Assembly: GCA_030148335.1 (NCBI GenBank)
Contig: JASBTQ010000001.1
Span: forward strand, 1 to 64,000
Source of the DNA: Allomuricauda sp.
Lineage (GTDB): Bacteria > Bacteroidota > Bacteroidia > Flavobacteriales > Flavobacteriaceae
DNA: 64,000 bases
Direction: 5' to 3'
A program made the translations under genes and the position numbers. Shown piece after piece: positions 26,685-35,757 of this stretch. Each line of letters starts with the position of its first letter. Position 1 is the first letter of the stretch. The notes below the pieces were generated by a model, which saw only the letters and a list, made by a program, of their open reading frames with translations, was not told the origin of the DNA and did no database searches.

Positions 26685-26709
26685 AATCCCCGAGTTCGGG
26701 GATTTTTTT
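26685..26709 (+). terminator. Terminator after accD
   Basis: AATCCCCGA (26685-26693) pairs with TCGGGGATT (26696-26704), followed by T8. Confidence 0.9.
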
Positions 26710-26827
26710 TATTTTTACTACATGCATTGCGTATAATATTTTCTTCAGCCTCATCAATCCTGATAATGTCCAGCTATCATTGGATTGGATAATCTACAAG
26801 TATTGAAATATTAAAACTCCCACTACT

Positions 26828-27517
26828 ATGGAAGTTAGTGCATCCTATTATTTATGGCACCCAAAGCTAGAAAAAAATGAAACAGCCATGAGTATCATTT
26901 CTTTCAATCTTACACCCACTCACCAAGATGATTTCCCCAACGGTCCCGAAAGTTTTTATGCAGAAATATTAAAAGATATGGATGTTCATTCGAGACCTTT
27001 AAAATGGCAAGTATTGCCCTATCGTTCCAACTATCTTGGAGAGGAAACAGAATATTGGGAAGATATGTGGAAAAAAGCTTGGCGTATTTCTATCCAATTA
27101 GCAGATAACATTGAAAAATTACCAAATTGGGATTGTGAAGAGCAAGAAACCTATGCCTTTTGTATAGAGGATGAATGGTACAACCAAGTGGAAGGCGACA
27201 AGATTCATTGTATTGTAATTGCTGATTTCAAAACATTACAAGATTTAAATAAAGCCAAACAAAAAATCCTATCCGTTTATGAGCAAAATAGGTATAATTA
27301 TTTTTCATCTTATCAGCCAAAATTTGAAGAGGTGAGTATAGGAAACGGTATGTTTTATCAATTACAAATTGATATAGGAACATTTGCAGATGATTTTTTT
27401 GCCAATGGTGCTAACTACGCAAAAGAGATAGAAAATATTTGTCGAGCTATGGGAGGAATTACCAATTTTGATGAAAGAATAGATAAATGGGATGAATATA
27501 TGGGAGAGGAAGATTAG
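26828..27517 (+). CDS. Hypothetical protein, AT-rich orphan
   Basis: A 229-residue acidic soluble protein (start MEVSASYYLWHPKLEKNE) with no signal peptide, no membrane segment and no motif I recognise. Aromatic residues are frequent, for example ETEYWEDMWKKAWRISIQLA. The gene is clearly more AT-rich than its neighbours, with long A/T runs and AT-rich codon choice, and it is bounded by a terminator on each side. That pattern suggests a recently gained single gene. Such acidic, orphan, stand-alone proteins include immunity proteins of toxin systems, but nothing here shows that. Confidence 0.7.
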   Translation: MEVSASYYLWHPKLEKNETAMSIISFNLTPTHQDDFPNGPESFYAEILKDMDVHSRPLKWQVLPYRSNYLGEETEYWEDMWKKAWRISIQLADNIEKLPNWDCEEQETYAFCIEDEWYNQVEGDKIHCIVIADFKTLQDLNKAKQKILSVYEQNRYNYFSSYQPKFEEVSIGNGMFYQLQIDIGTFADDFFANGANYAKEIENICRAMGGITNFDERIDKWDEYMGEED

Positions 27518-27536
27518 CCCCACTTTGCCAACATAT

Positions 27537-27568
27537 AATGAAACGCCCCAATTTCAGAGCGTTTCATT
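27537..27568. terminator. Bidirectional terminator between convergent genes
   Basis: AATGAAACGC (27537-27546) pairs with GCGTTTCATT (27559-27568). The 10-bp stem lies between the ends of two convergent genes, with A/T runs on both sides. Confidence 0.75.
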
Positions 27569-27577
27569 ATTATAAAA

Positions 27578-28456
27578 TTAATTCTTAAACCGACGTAAAA
27601 ATATTTCTTCTTCTGTTCCATCTGGATATGTGAGCACACCCTTGGCATCGCAGCTGCCATCCCCAAAATCCAAACTCACCGTATTGCCCAAACGTGAAAT
27701 TTCCATGACACCACTTACAATGAACCTACAGGAAAATTCCCTTCGCAACGGCGTGATCACCTCCTTGACAAACTCATTACCAGCTCTGCTCACATAGGTT
27801 CTTTTCCCTGTGATCAAGAATACATTGTCTCCCCAAAAACCGGTTCCAAATCCCTCGATCCACTCCCTAGTTCGAGTCCCCGTATAGGATGCCGTGGTTG
27901 CATCTGGCCAAGTGGTTGAAAAACTGGCATTGGCCACCCCTTGCGGGTTTCCATTTTCGTTGGAACGTGACCGAACAATACTCGCCCAACCTTCCACGGC
28001 CACACTATTGAACATAAAATTCTCCAAATTCAGTTCAATGGTATTTGTGGCTGCCTCCATATCCAAAGCATAGCTTAAATAGATAATTCCACTCAAGGTA
28101 TTTCCATTGGGCATTTCACAGCCTTCACCAAAATCAAGGGTCACTTCTTTGGTCGTCTCGGTAAGCTCTATGGTTACAGTGGTGCAATCTGGTAAATACC
28201 CCGAGTTATAGTCTATTTTGGAAGTGGTCGAAATCTCATCGGCAGCATACATTTCTTCGGCAATGGCCGTAACCTCTTCGGAAATCATTTCGGTTTCATC
28301 ACTGAATTTCAATTCTGTTGCCGATATGACCTCTGTCCCGGAGAGTTCCTCCCCCGTAGATCCATCCTCACTACAGGATACAACCGACAACATTAGCAAA
28401 CCGGTCAGCGCAGGGGCATAACTTTTCAAACGCATTGGAATACGATTCTTTTTCAT
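27578..28456 (-). CDS. Hypothetical lipoprotein with duplicated beta motif
   Basis: A 292-residue lipoprotein. The signal peptide ends in the lipobox SVVSC, followed by Ser-Glu-Asp-Gly. Acidic residues directly after the lipid cysteine resemble the Bacteroidota surface-lipoprotein export signal. The mature part has two related units, one with VTLDFGEGCEMPNGNTLSG (about residues 104-122) and one near the C-terminus with VSLDFGDGSCDAKGVLTYPDG. This suggests an internal duplication. No enzymatic motif is visible. It faces the AT-rich orphan gene through a shared terminator. Confidence 0.8.
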   Translation of the reverse strand: MKKNRIPMRLKSYAPALTGLLMLSVVSCSEDGSTGEELSGTEVISATELKFSDETEMISEEVTAIAEEMYAADEISTTSKIDYNSGYLPDCTTVTIELTETTKEVTLDFGEGCEMPNGNTLSGIIYLSYALDMEAATNTIELNLENFMFNSVAVEGWASIVRSRSNENGNPQGVANASFSTTWPDATTASYTGTRTREWIEGFGTGFWGDNVFLITGKRTYVSRAGNEFVKEVITPLRREFSCRFIVSGVMEISRLGNTVSLDFGDGSCDAKGVLTYPDGTEEEIFLRRFKN

Positions 28457-28549
28457 AATGATTGAATTTAAATGGTTTGGTGCTTTGACCCGCTAAAGTC
28501 AAAAAGGTTTAAAATGTTGCCAAAATTCATAGATTCAAAAAAAAGAACT

Positions 28550-28557
28550 TATCTTTG
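28550..28557 (+). promoter_or_regulatory. -7 promoter element of rpsO
   Basis: TATCTTTG followed by CAC, a form often seen before flavobacterial ribosomal genes. The ATG lies 76 bases downstream, leaving a leader long enough for S15 control. A TTG at 28517-28519 is too far away to be a standard -33 element. Confidence 0.6.
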
Positions 28558-28633
28558 CACGCTGATTGCTTGTCCCCTGAAAGCCAGGAGAACTGTCAAT
28601 CCATACATAAAAATCATTTAAATAAATATTGGA

Positions 28634-28903
28634 ATGTATTTAACAAAAGAAGTAAAAGCCGAGATTTTCAAGAAACACGGCGGCTCTGAGAGCAACACCG
28701 GTTCTACGGAAGGGCAGATTGCACTGTTCACGCACCGTATCAACCACTTGACAGAACACCTTAGAAGGAACCACAAAGATTACAATACCGAGCGTTCCTT
28801 GGTAAGACTGGTAGGTAAAAGACGTAGTCTTTTGGATTACCTGAAGAAAAAAGATATTGAAAAATACCGTATTCTCATCAAAGAGTTGGGTATCCGAAAA
28901 TAA
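28634..28903 (+). CDS. rpsO: 30S ribosomal protein S15
   Basis: S15 binds 16S rRNA helices 20-22 and helps early assembly of the small subunit. The 89-residue length and the sequences NTGSTEGQIALFTHRINHLTEHLRRNHKDY and RRSLLDYLKKKDIEKYR are standard. The gene lies directly before pnp, an order conserved from Proteobacteria to Bacteroidota. Confidence 0.97.
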   Translation: MYLTKEVKAEIFKKHGGSESNTGSTEGQIALFTHRINHLTEHLRRNHKDYNTERSLVRLVGKRRSLLDYLKKKDIEKYRILIKELGIRK

Positions 28904-28909
28904 AAATGG

Positions 28910-28937
28910 AAGGGGAGGCCTTGGCTTCCCCTTTTTA
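28910..28937 (+). terminator. Terminator after rpsO
   Basis: AAGGGGAGGCC (28910-28920) pairs with GGCTTCCCCTT (28923-28933) with one G-U pair, followed by a T run. Confidence 0.85.
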
Positions 28938-28941
28938 TTTT

Positions 28942-29111
28942 ACTGGATTTGCTCCAGTTTTTAAAAGTCCCGACCGAAAATCGGGCAAACACAAAAAGCT
29001 GCTTATAGTTTTTCATTGGTCAGTGCCCTTGGCACACAACAACAACACAACCCGACCGCCCGGATGGCGGTAGACCAAATGTTTAACGACCCGGATCATC
29101 ATTGATCGGGT
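28942..29111 (+). promoter_or_regulatory. Hairpin-rich leader of pnp
   Basis: Four separate hairpins lie between rpsO and pnp. ACTGGA/TCCAGT with a T run is at 28942-28962. CCCGA/TCGGG is at 28969-28985. ACCGCC/GGCGGT is at 29055-29071. A long bulged stem, ACCC-g-GATCA pairing with TGATCGGGT, is at 29089-29111. The last ends 12 bases before the pnp ATG and would cover the ribosome-entry region. In E. coli the pnp leader folds into a stem cut by RNase III and PNPase itself. Confidence 0.5.
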
Positions 29112-29123
29112 AAGATTATTTTT

Positions 29124-31367
29124 ATGATTCCAAAAGTTTTTAGAGAGGTCATCGACCTTGGTGACGGTAGAACGATTTCTATCGAAACCGGAAAATTGGC
29201 AAAACAGGCCCATGGTTCTGTGGTTGTCCAATCAGGCAAATGTATGTTGCTATGTACAGTTGTCTCCAATTATCAAGCTTCGGATGTGGACTTTTTGCCA
29301 CTTACCGTAGATTATCGTGAAAAATTTGCCGCCGCAGGTCGCTACCCCGGTGGTTTCTTCAAGCGTGAAGCAAGGCCCAGCGATGGCGAAGTGCTCACCA
29401 TGAGATTGGTGGACAGGGTATTGCGCCCATTGTTCCCCAAAGATTACCATGCGGAGACCCAGGTCATGATCCAATTGATGTCGCACGACGAAGAGGTCAT
29501 GCCGGACGCCATGGCAGGATTGGCCGCCTCTGCAGCCATTCAATTGTCCGATATTCCCTTTGAATGTCCTATTTCCGAGGTCCGTGTGGGTCGGGTGAAC
29601 GGTGAGTTCGTTATCAACCCTACCATGGCACAATTGAAGGAGTCCGACATCGACATGGTGATCGGTGCTTCCGAAGATTCCGTGATGATGGTGGAAGGCG
29701 AGATGGGTGAAATTTCCGAAGAGGAAATGGTAGAAGCCATCAAGTTTGCCCATGAGGCCATCAAGGTACAATGTGCCGCACAGGTCAAATTGGCCGAAGC
29801 AGTGGGCAAAAAAGAAACCAGGGAATATGAGCAGGCCGTTGAAGACGAAACGCTTCAGAAGAAAATCCATGACATGGCCTATGACAAGGTCTATGAAGTG
29901 GCCAAAGCTGGTTCTTCCAAAAAAGAGCGCAGTGAAGCCTTTGCCAATATTAAGGAAGAGATCAAGGCCGCTTTTTCCGAAGAAGAATTGGAAGAATTTG
30001 GTGGATTGGTTTCCAAATATTATCACAAAGCTGAAAAAGAGGCTGTCAGGAACCTTACCTTGGAAGAAGGCCTTCGTTTGGATGGAAGAAAGACGACCGA
30101 CATCCGCCCTATTTGGTGCGAAGTGGATTACTTGCCATCCGTGCATGGTTCGTCCATCTTCACCAGAGGGGAAACACAGGCATTGGCAACAGTCACCTTG
30201 GGAACTTCCAGAGAGGCCAATCAAATTGATATGCCCTCCTACGAAGGTGAGGAGACATTCTACCTACACTACAACTTCCCTCCTTTCTCAACAGGGGAGG
30301 CCAGACCCATACGCGGTACATCCCGAAGAGAGGTCGGACACGGTAACTTGGCACAACGTGCCCTAAAGGGCATGATCCCTGCGGATTGCCCTTACACCGT
30401 TCGTGTGGTTTCCGAAGTATTGGAATCCAACGGTTCCTCTTCCATGGCCACCGTTTGTTCGGGCACCATGGCATTGATGGATGCTGGTATTCAGTTGAAA
30501 AAACCTGTTTCCGGTATCGCAATGGGATTGATCACCGATACCGAAAGCGGCAAGTATGCCGTTCTTTCCGATATCTTGGGTGATGAGGACCACTTGGGTG
30601 ATATGGACTTTAAAGTGACCGGTACCGCAGATGGTATCACCGCTTGCCAGATGGACATCAAGGTAAAAGGACTTTCCTACGAGATCTTGGTAAAGGCTTT
30701 GATGCAGGCCAAGGATGGAAGGTTGCACATCTTGGAAAAATTGATCGACACGATCGCAGCACCAAGACCAGAGGTGAAACCTTACGCTCCAAAAATCATT
30801 ACCCGAATCATTCCTGGTGAGTTCATCGGTGCGCTGATCGGTAAAGGTGGAGAGGTAATCCAAGACCTTCAGAAGAAATCCAAGACCACAATTGTCATCA
30901 ACGAAGATCCCGAAACCGAAGAAGGTATCGTGGAAATTTTGGGTACCGACCAAAATGGCATCGACATGGTATTGGCCAAGATCGATTCGTTGCTGTTCAA
31001 ACCAGAAGTGGGCAGCGTTTACGAAGTGAAGGTCATCAAAATGTTGGAGTTTGGTGCCGTGGTGGAATACACTGAATCCCCTGGCAATGAAGTATTGCTA
31101 CACGTGTCCGAATTGGCATGGGAGCGTACAGAAAATGTTTCCGACGTAGTCAACATGGGAGATGTCTTTGACGTGAAATACTTGGGCATCGACCCAAGGA
31201 CCAAAAAGGAAAAGGTGTCCAGAAAGGCCTTGTTGCCCAAACCGGAAGGTTACAAAGAAAGACCGCCAAGAGACGATCGTGGTGGTGACCGTAGAGGTGG
31301 CGACAGAAGAGGTGGTGACCGTGACCGCAGAGGTGGCGATCGTGACAGAAAGCCTAGAAGGGACTAA
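29124..31367 (+). CDS. pnp: Polyribonucleotide nucleotidyltransferase (PNPase)
   Basis: PNPase degrades RNA 3' to 5' by phosphorolysis as a homotrimer. The 747-residue protein has the two RNase PH-like domains, for example [19 protein letters not shown] and [22 protein letters not shown]. It then has a KH domain ([22 protein letters not shown]) and an S1 domain from about residue 635. The last 30 residues form an Arg/Gly/Asp-rich tail made of DRRGG repeats, probably an extra RNA-binding element. It ends in a strong terminator. Confidence 0.97.
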   Translation: MIPKVFREVIDLGDGRTISIETGKLAKQAHGSVVVQSGKCMLLCTVVSNYQASDVDFLPLTVDYREKFAAAGRYPGGFFKREARPSDGEVLTMRLVDRVLRPLFPKDYHAETQVMIQLMSHDEEVMPDAMAGLAASAAIQLSDIPFECPISEVRVGRVNGEFVINPTMAQLKESDIDMVIGASEDSVMMVEGEMGEISEEEMVEAIKFAHEAIKVQCAAQVKLAEAVGKKETREYEQAVEDETLQKKIHDMAYDKVYEVAKAGSSKKERSEAFANIKEEIKAAFSEEELEEFGGLVSKYYHKAEKEAVRNLTLEEGLRLDGRKTTDIRPIWCEVDYLPSVHGSSIFTRGETQALATVTLGTSREANQIDMPSYEGEETFYLHYNFPPFSTGEARPIRGTSRREVGHGNLAQRALKGMIPADCPYTVRVVSEVLESNGSSSMATVCSGTMALMDAGIQLKKPVSGIAMGLITDTESGKYAVLSDILGDEDHLGDMDFKVTGTADGITACQMDIKVKGLSYEILVKALMQAKDGRLHILEKLIDTIAAPRPEVKPYAPKIITRIIPGEFIGALIGKGGEVIQDLQKKSKTTIVINEDPETEEGIVEILGTDQNGIDMVLAKIDSLLFKPEVGSVYEVKVIKMLEFGAVVEYTESPGNEVLLHVSELAWERTENVSDVVNMGDVFDVKYLGIDPRTKKEKVSRKALLPKPEGYKERPPRDDRGGDRRGGDRRGGDRDRRGGDRDRKPRRD

Positions 31368-31390
31368 GTCAACCTCCATATCATAAACCA

Positions 31391-31417
31391 AACCCCGGGA
31401 ATGTTCCCGGGGTTTTT
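31391..31417 (+). terminator. Terminator after pnp
   Basis: AACCCCGGGAA (31391-31401) and TTCCCGGGGTT (31404-31414) form an 11-bp perfect stem followed by T5. Confidence 0.9.
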
Positions 31418-31531
31418 CGTTTTTAGAAAACTTTCACAAAGAAATTTTACCAAAATGTAACTTTTTGAATTTTTCAACGTATAACCTAATGAGCCTCTGC
31501 TCACAAACTTAATTTGAAGGGAAATTTTTAG

Positions 31532-32395
31532 ATGAGACAGTTAAAGATTACAAAACAGGTTACCAATAGGGAAACCGCTTCGTTGGACAAATATTTGCAG
31601 GAAATCGGCAAGGTGGATTTGATCACCGCCGATGAGGAAGTGGAGTTGGCACAACGGATAAAGGCGGGAGACCAGGTAGCCCTGGAAAAATTGACCAAAG
31701 CCAACCTTAGGTTCGTCGTTTCCGTGGCCAAGCAGTACCAAAACCAAGGGCTCACCCTTCCCGATCTGATCAATGAAGGGAACTTGGGCTTGATCAAGGC
31801 CGCACAGCGTTTTGACGAGACCCGTGGATTTAAATTTATTTCATACGCCGTTTGGTGGATCCGTCAGTCCATTCTTCAGGCCTTGGCAGAACAGTCCAGG
31901 ATTGTACGTCTGCCCTTGAACAAAATCGGCTCCATCAACAAGATCAACAAAACCTTTGCTTTCTTGGAGCAAGCGCACGAACGTACCCCATCTGCCGAGG
32001 AAATTGCCAAAGAATTGGACATGACCGTGGAAGATGTGAAGCAATCCCTGAAAAATTCAGGCCGCCACGTATCCATGGACGCCCCTTTGATCGATGGTGA
32101 GGATTCCAACCTGTATGATGTATTGCGAAGTGGGGAATCCCCCAACCCGGACAAGGAACTTTTGCATGAATCCCTGCGCACGGAAATCGAGCGTGCCTTG
32201 GAGACCTTGACCCCCAGGGAGGCCGATGTTATCAGGCTTTATTTCGGTTTGGCCGGACAACATTCCATGACCTTGGAAGAGATCGGTGAGACTTTTGACC
32301 TGACCAGGGAAAGGGTCCGACAGATCAAGGAGAAGGCCATCCGAAGGCTAAAACACACCTCCAGAAGTAAGATTTTAAAGACATATCTGGGATAA
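31532..32395 (+). CDS. rpoD: Primary RNA polymerase sigma factor
   Basis: This is the housekeeping sigma factor of Bacteroidota, 287 aa and without region 1.1. Region 2 is complete ([39 protein letters not shown]), as are region 3 and region 4.2 ([26 protein letters not shown]). This family recognises the -33 TTTG / -7 TAnnTTTG promoters seen throughout the window. The start at 31532 is the first ATG and gives the standard [14 protein letters not shown] opening. Confidence 0.97.
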   Translation: MRQLKITKQVTNRETASLDKYLQEIGKVDLITADEEVELAQRIKAGDQVALEKLTKANLRFVVSVAKQYQNQGLTLPDLINEGNLGLIKAAQRFDETRGFKFISYAVWWIRQSILQALAEQSRIVRLPLNKIGSINKINKTFAFLEQAHERTPSAEEIAKELDMTVEDVKQSLKNSGRHVSMDAPLIDGEDSNLYDVLRSGESPNPDKELLHESLRTEIERALETLTPREADVIRLYFGLAGQHSMTLEEIGETFDLTRERVRQIKEKAIRRLKHTSRSKILKTYLG

Positions 32396-32478
32396 AGTGC
32401 TAAAAAAACACAATAAATTACAGTTAAACATACCTTAAATTGTTTTTTTGGCAGGAAAGTTGTAATTTGTGTACCTAC

Positions 32479-32506
32479 AACAGTTAATCATGACTGTTCG
32501 TTTTTT
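32479..32506 (+). terminator. First hairpin after the sigma factor gene
   Basis: AACAGT (32479-32484) pairs with ACTGTT (32493-32498), followed by CG and six T residues. Confidence 0.55.
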
Positions 32507-32517
32507 GATTGATGAAT

Positions 32518-32545
32518 AAACTCCGGCTGATTACCGGAGTTTTTT
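32518..32545 (+). terminator. Second terminator after the sigma factor gene
   Basis: AAACTCCGG (32518-32526) pairs with CCGGAGTTT (32534-32542), ending in a T run. Confidence 0.85.
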
Positions 32546-32570
32546 CATTTATAGGAACCTTGTAATTGGC

Positions 32571-32578
32571 TAACTTTG
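32571..32578 (+). promoter_or_regulatory. -7 promoter element of rpe
   Basis: TAACTTTG followed by CAC ends only 4 bases before the ATG of rpe, so the transcript would start near or at the start codon. Confidence 0.6.
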
Positions 32579-32582
32579 CACC

Positions 32583-33242
32583 ATGGACAAGACAATAATT
32601 GCCCCTTCGTTACTGGCCTCTGATTTTGCCAATCTGCAACGCGATATCGAAATGGTGAACCAAAGTGAGGCGGATTGGTTCCATTTGGACATCATGGACG
32701 GGATGTTCGTGCCCAACATTTCTTTCGGAATGCCCGTGGTGGAAGCCATTGCCAAGCATGCCAAAAAACCATTGGACACTCATTTGATGATCGTGGATCC
32801 CGACCGTTACATCAAAACCTTTGCGGAGCTGGGCGTGGCCCATCTTACCGTGCATTATGAGGTTTGCCCCCATTTGCACAGGACCTTGCAGGCCATAAAG
32901 GCAGAGGGCATGAAGGCCGGAGTGGCCATCAACCCGCACACGTCCATCAACTTGCTGGAAGATACCATCCAGGATATCGATATTGTGCTGGTCATGAGCG
33001 TCAACCCCGGTTTTGGCGGACAATCGTTCATCGAGAACACTTATCAAAAGGTAAAAAACCTGAAAAATCTGGTTGACAGAAAAAATTCCAATGCCTTGAT
33101 TGAAATCGACGGGGGCGTCAATGCTGCCAATGCCAAGAAACTGGTGGAACATGGCGCCGATGTTTTGGTGGCCGGTAGTTTTGTGTTCAAAAGCGAAAAC
33201 CCGACAGAGACCATCAAAGATCTAAAAGAAAGGACTTTGTAA
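32583..33242 (+). CDS. rpe: Ribulose-phosphate 3-epimerase
   Basis: Rpe interconverts ribulose 5-phosphate and xylulose 5-phosphate in the pentose phosphate pathway. It is a 219-residue TIM barrel. The metal and catalytic residues are visible in SLLASDFANL, WFHLDIMDGMFVPNISFG, the VMSVNPGFGGQSF loop and the EIDGGVNAANA phosphate site. Its stop overlaps the start of ypdA (TAATG at 33240). Confidence 0.97.
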   Translation: MDKTIIAPSLLASDFANLQRDIEMVNQSEADWFHLDIMDGMFVPNISFGMPVVEAIAKHAKKPLDTHLMIVDPDRYIKTFAELGVAHLTVHYEVCPHLHRTLQAIKAEGMKAGVAINPHTSINLLEDTIQDIDIVLVMSVNPGFGGQSFIENTYQKVKNLKNLVDRKNSNALIEIDGGVNAANAKKLVEHGADVLVAGSFVFKSENPTETIKDLKERTL

Positions 33243-34210
33243 TGCAAGAGTTCGATGTTGCCATCATTGGAGGAGGTCCCATTGGCATTGCCTGTGGGTT
33301 GGAGGCCAAAAAAAGAGGGCTCAGGTATATCATCATCGAGAAAGGGCCCATTGTCAACTCACTATTCAATTACCCCATCAACATGCAGTTTTTTTCCTCT
33401 TCGGAAAAATTGGAGATAGATGGGATTCCCTTTATCAGCAAAGAGGCCAAGCCCAAACGCAATGAGGCCTTGGAATATTATCGAAGAATCGTGACCTCCA
33501 ATAATCTGGACATCCATCTATTTGAAAAGGTCAATTCAGTGGAAAAAGAAGGAAATTGGTTCCAACTGGATACGGACAAAGATCTATACAAGGCAAAAAA
33601 CGTGATCGTGGCCACTGGTTTTTACGATTTGCCCAACCGTATAAACGTGCCGGGCGAAGAATTGCCGAAAGTATCCCATTATTATAAGGATCCCCATTTT
33701 TATGCCAGCCAAAAGTTGGCCGTGATCGGGGCCAGCAACTCTGCTATCGATGCCGCTCTCGAATGCTGGCGTAAGGGCGCAGAGGTCTCCCTGATCATCC
33801 GTGGTCCCGAAGTGGGCCCACGGGTAAAATATTGGGTGCGTCCAGACATCATCAACCGAATTGAGGAAGGCAGCATTAAGGCCTATTACAACAGCACGGT
33901 GAAAGAAATCAAACCGAGAGAAATCATCATCGACACCCCCGAGGGAGAGACCATTTTGGAGAATGATTTTGTATTGGCACTAACGGGTTATATGCCCAAT
34001 TTTGCCTTTTTGGAAAAGCTGGGCATTGCACTTTCCGATGATGCGAAGCGAATTCCATCCTATGATCCCGAGACCATGGAGACCAATGTGCACGGACTGT
34101 TCCTAGCTGGGGTGATCTGTGGCGGGATGGAGACCCATAAATGGTTCATAGAAAATTCCCGTATCCATGCCCCCATCATCATGGATGCCATTCTAAAAAA
34201 GGAGGATTAA
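33242..34210 (+). CDS. ypdA: YpdA-family bacillithiol disulfide reductase
   Basis: A 322-residue flavoprotein of the thioredoxin-reductase-like group that lacks the CxxC redox pair. It has an FAD motif at the N-terminus (VAIIGGGPIGIACGLEA) and an NADPH motif at LAVIGASNSAIDAALECWR. YpdA (Bdr) reduces bacillithiol disulfide with NADPH in Firmicutes, and its homologues are widespread in Bacteroidota that make bacillithiol. No cysteine pair is found near the active site, consistent with that family. It is coupled to rpe by a one-base overlap. Confidence 0.85.
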   Translation: MQEFDVAIIGGGPIGIACGLEAKKRGLRYIIIEKGPIVNSLFNYPINMQFFSSSEKLEIDGIPFISKEAKPKRNEALEYYRRIVTSNNLDIHLFEKVNSVEKEGNWFQLDTDKDLYKAKNVIVATGFYDLPNRINVPGEELPKVSHYYKDPHFYASQKLAVIGASNSAIDAALECWRKGAEVSLIIRGPEVGPRVKYWVRPDIINRIEEGSIKAYYNSTVKEIKPREIIIDTPEGETILENDFVLALTGYMPNFAFLEKLGIALSDDAKRIPSYDPETMETNVHGLFLAGVICGGMETHKWFIENSRIHAPIIMDAILKKED

Positions 34211-34327
34211 TCGCAAAATAAACGAATTCGTCTTAGGGCACTTCCAAAGTAGATTTTAAAGCATGTAAAAATTCGGGCAAAGATCTACCTTAGCCTATAC
34301 AATCCACATCAAACTCTGTATACTTCT

Positions 34328-34696
34328 ATGAAAGCACTTGCCACCATCGGGCTGTTGGTTTTGAGCAATACCTTTATGGTGGTTGCTTGGTATGGCCACC
34401 TCAAATTCCACGAATGGAAATGGTTCAACAAACTGGGGCTGATTTCCATTGTACTGATCAGTTGGGGAATTGCCCTTTTTGAATATATGTTCCAAGTACC
34501 TGCGAACAAAATCGGTTTTCGGGAAAACGGGGGACCCTTCAGCCTTATTCAATTGAAGGTGATCCAGGAAGTCATCACCTTGGTGGTGTTTGCCATCTTT
34601 ACCTTAGTGGTCTTCAAGACCGAGACATTTAGGACCAATCACATCATCTCTTTTATTTTTCTGGTCTTGGCAGTGTATTTTATGTTCAAGAAGTAA
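34328..34696 (+). CDS. DMT-family small membrane protein (DUF486)
   Basis: A 122-residue protein with four membrane helices, of the DUF486 family within the drug/metabolite transporter superfamily. The central motif WGIALFEYMFQVPANKIG, followed by FSLIQLKVIQEVITL, is diagnostic. The substrate is unknown. The 117-bp gap before it carries only a weak -7-like TACCTTAG at 34286-34293. Confidence 0.88.
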   Translation: MKALATIGLLVLSNTFMVVAWYGHLKFHEWKWFNKLGLISIVLISWGIALFEYMFQVPANKIGFRENGGPFSLIQLKVIQEVITLVVFAIFTLVVFKTETFRTNHIISFIFLVLAVYFMFKK

Positions 34697-34710
34697 AATT
34701 TACAGCTTAT

Positions 34711-35754
34711 TTATAGGGTCTCCAGCTGTGCCTGCAATGCTCCATTTTCCCGAAGCATGGCCCTGCCATCCCTAAAACTCAAATAAGAATGTCCTTTTCG
34801 ATGGTTGAGCATGCTCACCTCGCACATCATGCCCCAATGTCGCGTGATCTCCCTCCATGCAAACCAGAGGGAATGCTTGGGGTCGTAGATGTGTGTGGCC
34901 TCGCCCCCTGCCCCATTGATCTCGATCACACTGAAATTTTTGCCTTTGCAGAGGTCATCAAAAGTATGGTAGAGCACATCCAACCTACCATAATGAAAAT
35001 CCTCAATGGGAACGCAGATCTCGTTTATGGTCTTGGTGAGCGCATCGTTCAATTGATGGCTGATGTCCACGAACTTGGCACCCCGTGTATGGCTTCCATA
35101 AGGGACCAGGATATACTCTTCACCTTCTTTCAAAATAGTGTGGAGCCGCTCTTCCAACTTTTCCCTCAATCTATGCAATTGCAGATGGCTTCTCGGGTTT
35201 TTCTTGATGAGTTCCAATACGGTGCTTTTTCCGTCACCAACAACAGAAAGAAATTCCTTGGATACGATTCCCGTGACCTTTCCATCGGTCTCACCAGGTT
35301 TTCGGACATAAAAAATACCTACTTCCTTTCCATAGGGAATCAGTTCTTGGGCCAAATAGTCGGAAGGGGTTTTTAAAACATAGCTCCTGAACCGTTCTTC
35401 ATTGTATATTTTTTCCACCCCGAAGGATTTCATGCCAATATCTGGCTTGACGATAAACGGGAAGGATATGCCGGAAGCCAAGATCTTTTCCAAGGCCACA
35501 TCAGGAGTCTCATCCTTGGCAAGGAACACGGTATTGGGGATGTATTTTCGAGGTATAAGTCTGTAGATGGACATTTTGGACTCCATGGCCATCCCTCCAT
35601 TTTTCATGCTGGGATTGGCGGCATTGAAAAAGAAAAAGGAGCCTGCCTTTAGGGAATAGTAGAGCCAAACCGGAAACAGTGGATAATAAACAGCCCATAA
35701 CGGCCAATATTCCCAATGGGTGAGCTTATGCCACTTCAATTTTAGGGAATCCAT
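34711..35754 (-). CDS. ATP-grasp ligase with hydrophobic N-terminus
   Basis: A 347-residue ATP-grasp protein. The N-terminal 45 residues are strongly hydrophobic and aromatic (WPLWAVYYPLFPVWLYYSL), so it may sit at the membrane. The ATP-grasp core follows: FPFIVKPDIGMKSFGVEKI, a GDGKST loop as in RimK/cyanophycin-synthetase-like enzymes, and the metal site FSVIEINGAGGEATH. Similar proteins are often auto-named D-alanine ligase, but this is not Ddl and the substrate is unknown. It ends a four-gene minus-strand operon, 3 bp after the NRDE gene. Confidence 0.75.
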   Translation of the reverse strand: MDSLKLKWHKLTHWEYWPLWAVYYPLFPVWLYYSLKAGSFFFFNAANPSMKNGGMAMESKMSIYRLIPRKYIPNTVFLAKDETPDVALEKILASGISFPFIVKPDIGMKSFGVEKIYNEERFRSYVLKTPSDYLAQELIPYGKEVGIFYVRKPGETDGKVTGIVSKEFLSVVGDGKSTVLELIKKNPRSHLQLHRLREKLEERLHTILKEGEEYILVPYGSHTRGAKFVDISHQLNDALTKTINEICVPIEDFHYGRLDVLYHTFDDLCKGKNFSVIEINGAGGEATHIYDPKHSLWFAWREITRHWGMMCEVSMLNHRKGHSYLSFRDGRAMLRENGALQAQLETL

Positions 35755-35757
35755 TCT

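Noticed and set aside
29250..30224. A long open frame on the minus strand opposite pnp.
   Set aside because: It is the antisense shadow of a highly conserved gene; its composition (many His, Phe, Gly) follows from the pnp codons.
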